This document shows, piece by piece, positions 1-6,737 of a stretch of 10,090 nt of DNA. Position 1 is the stretch's first letter; every line of letters begins with the position of its first letter. This DNA comes from Candidatus Zhuqueibacterota bacterium (GTDB lineage: Bacteria > Zhuqueibacterota > Zhuqueibacteria > Thermofontimicrobiales > Thiofontviventaceae), in assembly GCA_014729735.1 (NCBI GenBank), contig WJJN01000472.1, positions 1-10,090 on the forward strand, given 5' to 3'. The position numbers and the translations under genes were made by a program. The notes under the pieces are model-generated. The model worked only from the letters and a program-made list of their open reading frames with translations. It was not told the origin of the DNA and ran no database searches.

Positions 1-944
1 ATTGGAGAGAGCTTGTTCGCCGGGATGATATCGATCTGATCAGTATTGCGGCGCCGGGTTTGCTTCACAGGGAAATTACGCTGGAAGCCGCGAAGAACAG
101 CAAGCACATCCTCTGCGAAAAGCCATTAGCCAATAATTTGCAGGATGCCGAAGAAATGGTTCTGGCAATCGAGAAGGCGGGTGTTCGGCATTGCTGCGGA
201 TACACCTATCGCCAGACGCCGGCGCTGGCAATGGCGAAGCGTCTGTTTGATGAGGGCAAAATAGGCAGAGTGTATAATGTGCATGTACGTTATGCGCAGG
301 ACTGGCAGCGGGAACCGTCCTTTCCTTTTGTGTGGCGCCACGATAAGAAGCTGGCTGGCTCCGGCGCACTTGGCGATATCTGCGCGCATTCTATCGATGC
401 GGTGCGGTTTGTCACAGGGATGGAAATCGTTCGATTAGTAGGGCAGTTGAAAACCATGATCCCTGTGAGACCGCTCGAAGACACGAAACCGAATGGTGAA
501 AAGGGAAATGTCACAGTGGATGATGTGGCGCAATTCCTTTGCGAATTTGATACCGGCGCTACCGGCTGCTTCGAAGCCTCGAGGCTTGCGTCAGGGCGCA
601 GAAATCATAATTCACTGGAAATTAACGGGGACAAAGGCAGCGTTTACTGGACGTTCGAGGAGCAAAATTATCTCTATTATTTCGATAATACAAATCCGGT
701 TACGGAGCAGGGTTTTCGCAAGATCAATTGCACGCACGACGAACATCCTTATGGCGGAGGCTATTGGCCTCAGGGGCATGGGATCGGCTATGCGGATATG
801 TTCGTGAACCAGATGCGGCTATTTCTTACGGCGATTGTTGAAAATAAAGACTTTCATCCTGATTTTTATGATGGATTGAAAGTTCAGCAGGTATTGGATG
901 CCGTGGAACGGTCGGCTCAGGAAAATAGATGGGTCGAGCTTTAA
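1..944 (+). CDS. Gfo/Idh/MocA family NAD(P)-dependent oxidoreductase, 5'-partial
   Basis: The reading frame is open from base 3 to a TAA at 942-944, so the gene enters from outside the window. A TTG at 60 is possible as a start, but the codons before it read DIDLISIAAPG, the end of a Rossmann fold typical of this family, so the protein really begins upstream. Visible marks, numbered from base 3, are the family hallmark EKP at residues 39-41 (the Lys is usually catalytic or cofactor-near) and the segment SGALGDICAHSIDAVRF, whose Asp125 and His129 match the family's GxxxDxxxH signature. The N-terminal GxGxxG nucleotide-binding loop is not in the window. Family members oxidise or reduce sugars, inositols or other polyols; the substrate here cannot be told. 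The fucosidase next door suggests sugar catabolism. GH109 glycosidases share this fold, and that alternative is open because the N-terminus is missing. Confidence 0.9.
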   Translation, partial: WRELVRRDDIDLISIAAPGLLHREITLEAAKNSKHILCEKPLANNLQDAEEMVLAIEKAGVRHCCGYTYRQTPALAMAKRLFDEGKIGRVYNVHVRYAQDWQREPSFPFVWRHDKKLAGSGALGDICAHSIDAVRFVTGMEIVRLVGQLKTMIPVRPLEDTKPNGEKGNVTVDDVAQFLCEFDTGATGCFEASRLASGRRNHNSLEINGDKGSVYWTFEEQNYLYYFDNTNPVTEQGFRKINCTHDEHPYGGGYWPQGHGIGYADMFVNQMRLFLTAIVENKDFHPDFYDGLKVQQVLDAVERSAQENRWVEL

Positions 945-1028
945 CGGGATAATCAGGAACCGCTCATAAGCAGATCATCTGGTAAACGTTCGGCGCTTAA
1001 TGATTCTTTCGCAGGAATTTTTCAAATT

Positions 1029-1035
1029 GAAAGGA
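1029..1035 (+). promoter_or_regulatory. Ribosome binding site of the fucosidase gene
   Basis: GAAAGGA lies 8 bases before the ATG at 1044 and fixes the start at the signal-peptide methionine. No convincing promoter was seen in the 99-base gap before it. Confidence 0.6.
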
Positions 1036-1043
1036 TAGTAAAA

Positions 1044-2354
1044 ATGAAATATGTAACTTTTCTACTTCAGATTTTTATGATGTTATCTCTATCAAATGTA
1101 ATGGCACAGGAACCATACATTGCATCTAAAGAAAATTTAAAGGCAAGGGAGTGGTTTCAGGATGCCAAGTTCGGGCTGTTCGTTCACTGGGGTGTGTATT
1201 CGGTGCTGCAAGACGGTGAGTGGGTTATGCAAGTTCAAAAAATCGATAAGCACAATTATGAAAAGCAGGCGCAATTTTTCAATCCGGTGGATTTCAATGC
1301 TGCGGAATGGGTGGCGCTGGCAAAACAAGCCGGAATTAAATACATCACGATTACGAGCAAACACCACGATGGTTTTTGCATGTTCGATAGCAAGCACATC
1401 GATTGGGACATTGTGGATCGCACGCATTACGGCAGGGATGTGCTGAAAATGCTGGCGGACGAGTGTCATAAACAGGACATTAAGTTGTTCTTCTATTATT
1501 CAATCCTCGACTGGTATCATAATGACTATTACCCCCGGGGACAGACAGGTCAATATGCCAAGCGACCGGATAATGGCGACTGGTACGCGTACCTCGATTA
1601 TGTTGAAGCCCAGTTGACCGAGTTGCTGACGAATTATGGTCACATCGCCGGAATCTGGTTCGATGGCTGGTGGGATAAAAAGGAGGCGGACTGGCGCCTC
1701 GATCGGATTTACAAGCTAATTCACGATTTGCAACCGCACTGCCTGATTGGAAATAATCACCATGTCGTTCCGAAGCCGGGCGAAGACTTTCAAATGTTTG
1801 AAAAGGATTTGCCCGGTAAAAGCACGCAAGATTACAATGAAGGATCGGAAGTGAGTGAGCTGCCGTTGGAAATGTGCAAGACAATGTCCGGTGGCGGTGC
1901 CTGGGGATTTAACTTGCTGGATACGGAGTTTAAAACAGTGAAAGAAAATATCCGCGATTTGGTACAGGCTGCCGGATATAATTCAAATTTTCTGCTTAAT
2001 GTGGGACCTATGCCCAATGGTGAAATTCAGCCCGAATTTGAGGATACTCTAAAAGCCATGGGCAAATGGTTGGATATTTTCGGCGAAGCAATTTATGGCA
2101 CAAGGGGTGGTCCAATTCTGCCGCAGCCCTGGGGCGTGACCACGCATAAAGACAACAAAGTGTTCATACATATTCTGGATTGGAGCGACACGGCATTTAT
2201 TCTGCCCCAAATGGATAGAAAGATTCTATCTGTTAAACTGTTCCATAATCAGGAAAAGGTGAATTTCACTGAACACGAATTTGGGACGGCAATCGAACTG
2301 CCGAAGCAATACCTTGGCATGATCGACCTGGTGCTTGAAGTCGAGCTAGAATAA
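1044..2354 (+). CDS. Secreted GH29 alpha-L-fucosidase
   Basis: This 436-residue protein is a retaining alpha-L-fucosidase that would release terminal L-fucose from glycans in the periplasm or outside the cell. Residues 1-21 form a signal peptide (hydrophobic LLQIFMMLSLSNVMA, likely cut before Gln22). The GH29 barrel follows directly: GLFVHWGVYS at 44-53, the substrate-site HHDGF at 107-111, and GIWFDGWW at 203-210, in which Asp207 is at the nucleophile position. Glu276 in the LEMC segment is a candidate acid/base by position, less certain. SNFLLNVGPMPNGEIQ near 313-329 is the usual end of the catalytic domain. A short beta-rich C-terminal part follows, with no added carbohydrate-binding module. 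The start is supported by GAAAGGA at 1029-1035, 8 bases before ATG. It lies 99 bases after the oxidoreductase, with no clear terminator between them, so co-transcription is plausible. Confidence 0.95.
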   Translation: MKYVTFLLQIFMMLSLSNVMAQEPYIASKENLKAREWFQDAKFGLFVHWGVYSVLQDGEWVMQVQKIDKHNYEKQAQFFNPVDFNAAEWVALAKQAGIKYITITSKHHDGFCMFDSKHIDWDIVDRTHYGRDVLKMLADECHKQDIKLFFYYSILDWYHNDYYPRGQTGQYAKRPDNGDWYAYLDYVEAQLTELLTNYGHIAGIWFDGWWDKKEADWRLDRIYKLIHDLQPHCLIGNNHHVVPKPGEDFQMFEKDLPGKSTQDYNEGSEVSELPLEMCKTMSGGGAWGFNLLDTEFKTVKENIRDLVQAAGYNSNFLLNVGPMPNGEIQPEFEDTLKAMGKWLDIFGEAIYGTRGGPILPQPWGVTTHKDNKVFIHILDWSDTAFILPQMDRKILSVKLFHNQEKVNFTEHEFGTAIELPKQYLGMIDLVLEVELE

Positions 2355-2384
2355 TATAATTCGGAGAGCTGGATCCATTCGGCT

Positions 2385-2416
2385 GTGAAAAGGCTGGAGT
2401 GAGCAGCGCTTTTCAC
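2385..2416. terminator. Bidirectional hairpin between convergent genes
   Basis: GTGAAAAG (2385-2392) pairs perfectly with CTTTTCAC (2409-2416). The stem continues inward with GCTG (2393-2396) against CAGC (2404-2407), leaving a single bulged G at 2408 and a 7-base loop, for 12 pairs in all. It lies 30 bases after the fucosidase stop and contains the TGA stop of the PilZ gene (2413-2415). The position between two convergent genes fits a shared terminator. There is no long T-run after it on either strand, so release may depend on the A/T part of the stem or on Rho. Confidence 0.65.
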
Positions 2417-3273
2417 TGACTCTGACGCAGGTACTTTCTTTCATTTGGTTTCATCTGTAAATTTTGAGCCTGCTGTAAGCCGGTGCGATATAGCTTAAAA
2501 AATGCGCGTTTGAGATTTTCCGGATAATTGGGTTCATGCCGCTTCATTTCATCGAGCATTTCGAAAAACCACCATTTCTCCTCGATAGTCAAATACTCGG
2601 TTATGTCATCGAAAGAATTATAGGCAAGTCGGCGAACCTCGACTTCTTTTTCGACCTCATCAATTTTGGCGTAATTTTCCAGTTCTTTAATCCGGTTCAA
2701 AATTTTTCCATCGGGAATGATGATCTTGGAATTATCTTTATTTTTTTTAGGTTTTTGTGTGGTATCGATTATCAGGTTGTTGAGATTTTCGCGGATTTCA
2801 GGATCAAAAGTGAATTCCTCACCCGATGATTCCCGGTAAATAGAAGAATCCATGAATCTGGTTCTGCCATTATTATTATCATCATCTCCGGATTCGTCCC
2901 CATGGGATGATTTTTCTGAATTTTCAGATTCCATCGATTCAATATCCGCGTTTACAGGCTCACCGAATTCAACAGCGCAAAAGCATTTGTTTTCATTGAT
3001 GCTCGGTTGTAGACGCAATATGTGACCGGAACAGCGAAATGGTTTTTTGCCGGGGAAAATAATTTCAATAATATCGATATATTGATCCTGAATTCCTAAA
3101 AAGTGCTCGATGCTCGATGTGTAGCCCATTAACCCGCCTTTACTAATGTTGATTGTAGCTATATCGACGTTGCTGCCTCCATTAAAAATGAATTTTACCT
3201 TCGGAGCGTGTTCTTCATCAGGATGATAGCGAGGAAAATTTCTTCTGTCTTCGAGTTTTTGATTCCGTGTCAT
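2413..3273 (-). CDS. PilZ-domain protein with uncharacterised C-terminal region
   Basis: This 286-residue protein is probably a soluble cyclic di-GMP effector. The N-terminal ~105 residues form a PilZ domain carrying both ligand-binding motifs: RNFPR (Arg11-Arg15, the RxxxR motif) and NISKGG (Asn42-Gly47, the (D/N)xSxxG motif), followed by a beta-rich stretch ending CFCAVEFGEP. Residues ~110-140 are an acidic, Ser/Asn/Asp-rich linker with a GDDDNNNG run. Residues ~155-286 look mostly helical and charged and match no family I recognise. There is no signal peptide or membrane segment. The start is supported by GGAAG at 3281-3285, 7 bases before ATG. It is the last gene of the minus-strand block, 69 bases after the radical SAM gene. 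By analogy with PilZ control of cellulose and alginate synthesis it may activate the glycosyltransferases upstream; that role is inference. Confidence 0.88.
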   Translation of the reverse strand: MTRNQKLEDRRNFPRYHPDEEHAPKVKFIFNGGSNVDIATINISKGGLMGYTSSIEHFLGIQDQYIDIIEIIFPGKKPFRCSGHILRLQPSINENKCFCAVEFGEPVNADIESMESENSEKSSHGDESGDDDNNNGRTRFMDSSIYRESSGEEFTFDPEIRENLNNLIIDTTQKPKKNKDNSKIIIPDGKILNRIKELENYAKIDEVEKEVEVRRLAYNSFDDITEYLTIEEKWWFFEMLDEMKRHEPNYPENLKRAFFKLYRTGLQQAQNLQMKPNERKYLRQSQ

Positions 3274-3342
3274 GCGACAACTTCCATTAAATATAGTAAT
3301 AACCGATCGGCGTAAGCTGATTAATTCAATGCTGATAAGAAA

Positions 3343-4401
3343 TTATTTAGTTTTCAGTTTAACAATTTTCCTAACGTTATGAAATAATTCTCCGACTGAG
3401 CGCGGATGCATTAAGAGATAGCGTTGCGAGTAGCAGGTTGTCCAACAACCACTGCATTGCTTGTACTCGGAAATTCGCTCGTTATATTTTTCCCCCTTGA
3501 AAATTGAAAAAAGGTCCTCATTTTTTAAATTACCAATAGGATCGCCATAACAAAGATGGACGTCCCCATTTTCCATGATCGTAGTCCGGGTCGTTATAAC
3601 CGGCGCATCGACAAATGCACAAAATCCCGGTGATTTGCCAGCTACAAAATCACCGATTCCCCGCACAAATGAGTTTAAATTTAATATATCGTCATTATTG
3701 TCCAGGAAATTCAATAAATCATCCAATCTTTTCCCCGGGCGGAGTTTCATTTCATCATCCAGGCGCGTCGTATCCGTTAGCGAATGGTAGAGACCGATTG
3801 TTGTTCGCCAACCCAAATCCCGCGCTCGTTTGATCAACTCCGGGACCTGCTCCAGATTTAGATTGTTGATCACAATATTTGCGTAGAGCAGGGAATTAGA
3901 TTGCTCTCTTCGCTGCGACAACCATTTCATGTGCGATAGAACCGTTGATGCAAAATCCTTAGCACCTCTCAAACTATCGCCAATTTTCCCCAATCCGTCC
4001 AACGACGTTTGAATATTGATATCATTATCCAGTGCAATTCGACCGAATTTATGAATAATTTCGGGTTTATTGTAAAGACCGGTAACTAAAGTCGTCGCCG
4101 ATGTAAAAGTGCGTTTCGCTTCCAATAATATTTTGTCCAGATGTGGAACGAGTGTGGCTTCACCACCAGAAATAAAGCCAATATAAGCTCCATAATCCCG
4201 CAGTTTTCTCGCAATGAGCTGGAAATCCTCGAAACTCATGATTGCAGGTTCGGTTGTTCGTTCATATACGCTACACTGCCGGCAGCGTTGCGTGCATAAA
4301 CGTGTTAACCGGATTTCCGTACTTGAATTGAGCGGCAGACGATTCAGTGCCCGCGGCAAGCCTTTTTGTGATAACTGAATAAGATTCTTCACTGTCTGCA
4401 T
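3343..4401 (-). CDS. Radical SAM protein with SPASM-like C-terminal cluster domain
   Basis: From the ATG at 4401 the protein has 352 residues. CTQRCRQC (Cys36, Cys40, Cys43) is the CxxxCxxC loop that binds the radical SAM [4Fe-4S] cluster, and SGGE (78-81) is the SAM-binding motif. The C-terminal part has Cys261, Cys284 and the cluster CSGCWTTC (Cys316, Cys319, Cys323), together with GNLKNEDLFSIFKGEKYNE, a typical SPASM/twitch layout that would hold an auxiliary Fe-S cluster. SPASM enzymes modify peptides, sugars or cofactors; the substrate here is unknown. The frame is open up to an ATG at 4509, but that start would overlap the conserved C-terminus of the preceding glycosyltransferase by 88 bases, and those extra residues resemble no radical SAM N-terminus. 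The ATG at 4401 lies 20 bases after the preceding stop but lacks a good ribosome binding site, so the start is uncertain. Confidence 0.87.
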   Translation of the reverse strand: MQTVKNLIQLSQKGLPRALNRLPLNSSTEIRLTRLCTQRCRQCSVYERTTEPAIMSFEDFQLIARKLRDYGAYIGFISGGEATLVPHLDKILLEAKRTFTSATTLVTGLYNKPEIIHKFGRIALDNDINIQTSLDGLGKIGDSLRGAKDFASTVLSHMKWLSQRREQSNSLLYANIVINNLNLEQVPELIKRARDLGWRTTIGLYHSLTDTTRLDDEMKLRPGKRLDDLLNFLDNNDDILNLNSFVRGIGDFVAGKSPGFCAFVDAPVITTRTTIMENGDVHLCYGDPIGNLKNEDLFSIFKGEKYNERISEYKQCSGCWTTCYSQRYLLMHPRSVGELFHNVRKIVKLKTK

Positions 4402-4421
4402 ATCTGTATGTAAATGAACAA

Positions 4422-5561
4422 TTAATTCCTGCGTCCTTTCCACACGAATCTGCCGATATTGCCCAATGCACCGACGAAAATGATGTAGGGGATTTGAAGA
4501 ATTGCCCACACCGGAAAATATTTTATTAAGTCTGTGCGATGATAGATAAAAGCACCTTTTACTAATATAATAAATTCTATTAACAATTTATATGACATAC
4601 AGCACAAAAGTGTGGAAAAAATAGTATTTTTTGTAAAAATAAATGGCAATGAAATCAGGATTAGCAAATTTATCAAAAATGTATTCACAACAATCACGAA
4701 AAATTTTTTGTTCAGCTTCAATTGATATGATCCGTTCGACGCCCATCGCTTGCGCTGATTTATAAGATCCTTAAGATTCTCTTCAGGAAGACTGGTATTG
4801 AATGATGCTTCGTCTGGCGCAAAACGGATTTCCCAATCGGTTCTATTATGAATTAATTGCAGCAGTAAAACGTCATCGCCTGAAACGCGATGCCCGATAT
4901 CTTTGAATCCATCCACCTGCAGATAAGCAGACTTTCGATAAGCCAGATTCTGTCCCGTGGCTGCCAGCGGAAAATTCAAATTAATCGATCCCTGCGCGCC
5001 AGCCAACAGCGCCAGAAAATCCGTTGCCTGCAATTTTTCGAATAGCGGGCGGTGGTCGTTTTTCGTGCCCAATTGAGAAAACCCGACGACCATTCCTGTT
5101 TCCGGTGTAAAATATGAGACCATCGTTTCGATCCACTGCGACTTAACCCTGCAATCAGCATCTGTCATCAAAATGATCTCTCCACCACTGGCAATGATCC
5201 CCTGATGAATCGCATTTTTCTTGGCAACAAGTGTTTGATCCGGATCCGGAACGGCATCGATAATTTTCACATTGGGATATTCTTTGGAAAATGACATTCC
5301 TATGTCGTGCGTCGCATCGACAGAGCCGTCATCGACAACAATGATTTCATATTGTTCCGCCGGATACGTCTGCCTCGTCAAATCGCTTAAAAGATTACCG
5401 ATATTTTGTTCCTCGTTTCTGGCAGCGACAACAACGGATACAGAATACTGTTTTCCTGTCCGTCTGCGATTTGGAAAAAACAAACCGATGAAAAAAAGCA
5501 GCAACGTGACAAAATAGAGTGCGGTACTGATAATCAATATGCCGTTAAAGAGCGATACCAT
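4422..5561 (-). CDS. Membrane GT2-family glycosyltransferase (GT-A)
   Basis: This 379-residue enzyme is an inner-membrane, processive-type GT2 glycosyltransferase (COG1215-like, related in layout to cellulose, hyaluronan and PNAG synthases). An N-terminal membrane helix spans about residues 7-29. The catalytic domain opens with SVSVVVAARNEEQNI (40-54) and carries the nucleotide-sugar residues Asp77-Asp78 (VVDDGS), the metal-binding TDADC (133-137), the acidic SGDD (227-230) and the acceptor-site QRKRW (269-273, the QxxRW signature). Three or so hydrophobic segments follow (about 287-310, 313-337, 349-367), then the tail WKGRRN. The ATG is one base after the TAG of GT-B and is preceded by AGGGG 8 bases upstream, so translation is probably coupled. 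The donor sugar and polymer are not predictable. It differs from its two paralogs in having SGDDV where they have SGDDD. Confidence 0.92.
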   Translation of the reverse strand: MVSLFNGILIISTALYFVTLLLFFIGLFFPNRRRTGKQYSVSVVVAARNEEQNIGNLLSDLTRQTYPAEQYEIIVVDDGSVDATHDIGMSFSKEYPNVKIIDAVPDPDQTLVAKKNAIHQGIIASGGEIILMTDADCRVKSQWIETMVSYFTPETGMVVGFSQLGTKNDHRPLFEKLQATDFLALLAGAQGSINLNFPLAATGQNLAYRKSAYLQVDGFKDIGHRVSGDDVLLLQLIHNRTDWEIRFAPDEASFNTSLPEENLKDLINQRKRWASNGSYQLKLNKKFFVIVVNTFLINLLILISLPFIFTKNTIFSTLLCCMSYKLLIEFIILVKGAFIYHRTDLIKYFPVWAILQIPYIIFVGALGNIGRFVWKGRRN

Positions 5562-5562
5562 G

Positions 5563-6714
5563 CTAATTTCCCCTAGGTTCTGATTCTGATTTCATTTCCG
5601 CGTGATAGGCTGCACCCTTCCACTGAAATTTGCCTAATTGTCCCCACAATCCGAATATCGTCACATAAGGAATATGGAGTATTGCCGCAACCGGAAAATA
5701 TTTTAAATAGCTTTGAAATGAAAAAAGCCTTGCTGTTTTCAAGAGTAATATAAATTCCGAGCACGATTTGACAATAAACGCACCTATGAAAATTTTTAAT
5801 AGATGCGGAGACCAAAAAGATAAAATAGTCAACAGGAGCAGCAGTAAATTAAAAATATAAACCGCTGCCAATCCGGCGATCATTGGCGTAGAATAATGTT
5901 TGCCTTTTGATGCATGTCGCAGTCGTTGATTCATAAAATGCCCGAATGATTGCGGTGCATTGGATGAAACAATGGATTCATTGCCGACGGCGTATTTTAT
6001 CTGCCAATCCGTATTATCGCGCACTTTGTGCAGGAAAAGATCATCGTCACCGGATACAAGATGTTTAATGTCCTCAAAACCGTTCACCTGTTCGTAGACC
6101 GATTTTCGATACGCCAGATTTCTTGCGTTGCATGTCAGCGGAAATCCGATGCCAAAACTACCTGCGGCGACTGCTGCCAGCGAAAGCGAATCCAGGCACA
6201 TTAATTTGGTGAATATCGTTTCAATCCTGGCTCGATCGAGCGGCGAAAATCCGGCGACCAAGCCCGCGTCATCCGAAAAATAACCGACGATAGAACGAAT
6301 CCAGCCGCGTCGGGGTACACAGTCCGCATCTGTGAACAGCAGGATATTATTCTCTGAGGTTCGAATTCCCTGCTGAATCGCATATTTTTTGGGTGCGATT
6401 CCGGCAGGCGTTTCCTTGATCCGGAGTAACCTGATATTTTTGTACCGCCGTATAAATCCGTGGATAATCTCCGCCGTTCCATCCGTGGAGCGATCATCGA
6501 CAACGATAATCTCCCGATTCACCGCAGGATAATCCTGTTCCGCAAGCGCCCGCAAACATGCAGCGATGTTCTGTTCTTCATTACGCGCAGCAACAATCAC
6601 GCTGACTGCCGGCGTCTGCTGCGATCGTCCCTCGTGCAATTGTGATACGCCGCGAATTAGTATTAACAGAATGATAATGTAAAACAGCGTTAATGCGGAA
6701 ATCAGGATCAACAT
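5563..6714 (-). CDS. Membrane GT2-family glycosyltransferase (GT-B), variant QxxRH
   Basis: This 383-residue protein is a clear paralog of GT-A and GT-C. Residues 1-21 are an N-terminal membrane helix. The GT2 domain has AVSVIVAARNEEQNI (36-50), Asp73-Asp74 (VVDDRS), TDADC (128-132), SGDDD (221-225) and then QRLRH (263-267). The last motif normally reads QxxRW; here His replaces the Trp that stacks on the acceptor sugar in processive synthases. C-terminal hydrophobic segments and the KYFP...IPY...WKG tail match the paralogs, followed by a short polar extension (AAYHAEMKSESEPRGN). It begins 23 bases after the Wzi-like gene ends, without an obvious ribosome binding site. The core catalytic acids are intact, so it is probably active, perhaps with different acceptor handling or non-processive behaviour (inference). 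Confidence 0.92.
   Translation of the reverse strand: MLILISALTLFYIIILLILIRGVSQLHEGRSQQTPAVSVIVAARNEEQNIAACLRALAEQDYPAVNREIIVVDDRSTDGTAEIIHGFIRRYKNIRLLRIKETPAGIAPKKYAIQQGIRTSENNILLFTDADCVPRRGWIRSIVGYFSDDAGLVAGFSPLDRARIETIFTKLMCLDSLSLAAVAAGSFGIGFPLTCNARNLAYRKSVYEQVNGFEDIKHLVSGDDDLFLHKVRDNTDWQIKYAVGNESIVSSNAPQSFGHFMNQRLRHASKGKHYSTPMIAGLAAVYIFNLLLLLLTILSFWSPHLLKIFIGAFIVKSCSEFILLLKTARLFSFQSYLKYFPVAAILHIPYVTIFGLWGQLGKFQWKGAAYHAEMKSESEPRGN
5570..5574 (-). promoter_or_regulatory. Ribosome binding site of GT-A inside the end of GT-B
   Basis: AGGGG (minus strand) lies 8 bases before the ATG at 5561 and within the last codons of GT-B, whose TAG (5563-5565) is one base before that ATG. The layout favours translational coupling and equal output of the two enzymes. 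Confidence 0.65.
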
Positions 6715-6737
6715 ATCAATATATTAAAGATAATAAA

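Noticed and set aside
945..1043. Possible promoter or terminator between the oxidoreductase and fucosidase genes
   Set aside because: No stem with a T-run and no convincing -35/-10 pair was found; only the ribosome binding site is supported.
1480..1884. Minus-strand open frame of 134 codons inside the fucosidase gene
   Set aside because: Its composition (Arg, Ser, His, Thr rich) is typical of an antisense shadow, and the plus-strand GH29 motifs fully explain the region.
3316..3336. Short direct repeat GCTGAT, 15 bases apart, between the radical SAM and PilZ genes
   Set aside because: Six-base repeats in an A/T-rich 69-base gap are expected by chance; no paired promoter elements or symmetry support an operator.
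2413..3342. Cyclic di-GMP riboswitch near the PilZ gene
   Set aside because: The 69-base leader is too short for a GEMM aptamer and shows no such fold.
4540..4700. Very A/T-rich stretch considered as a transferred segment or origin
   Set aside because: It encodes the hydrophobic membrane helices of GT-A, whose Ile/Leu/Phe/Lys codons explain the composition.
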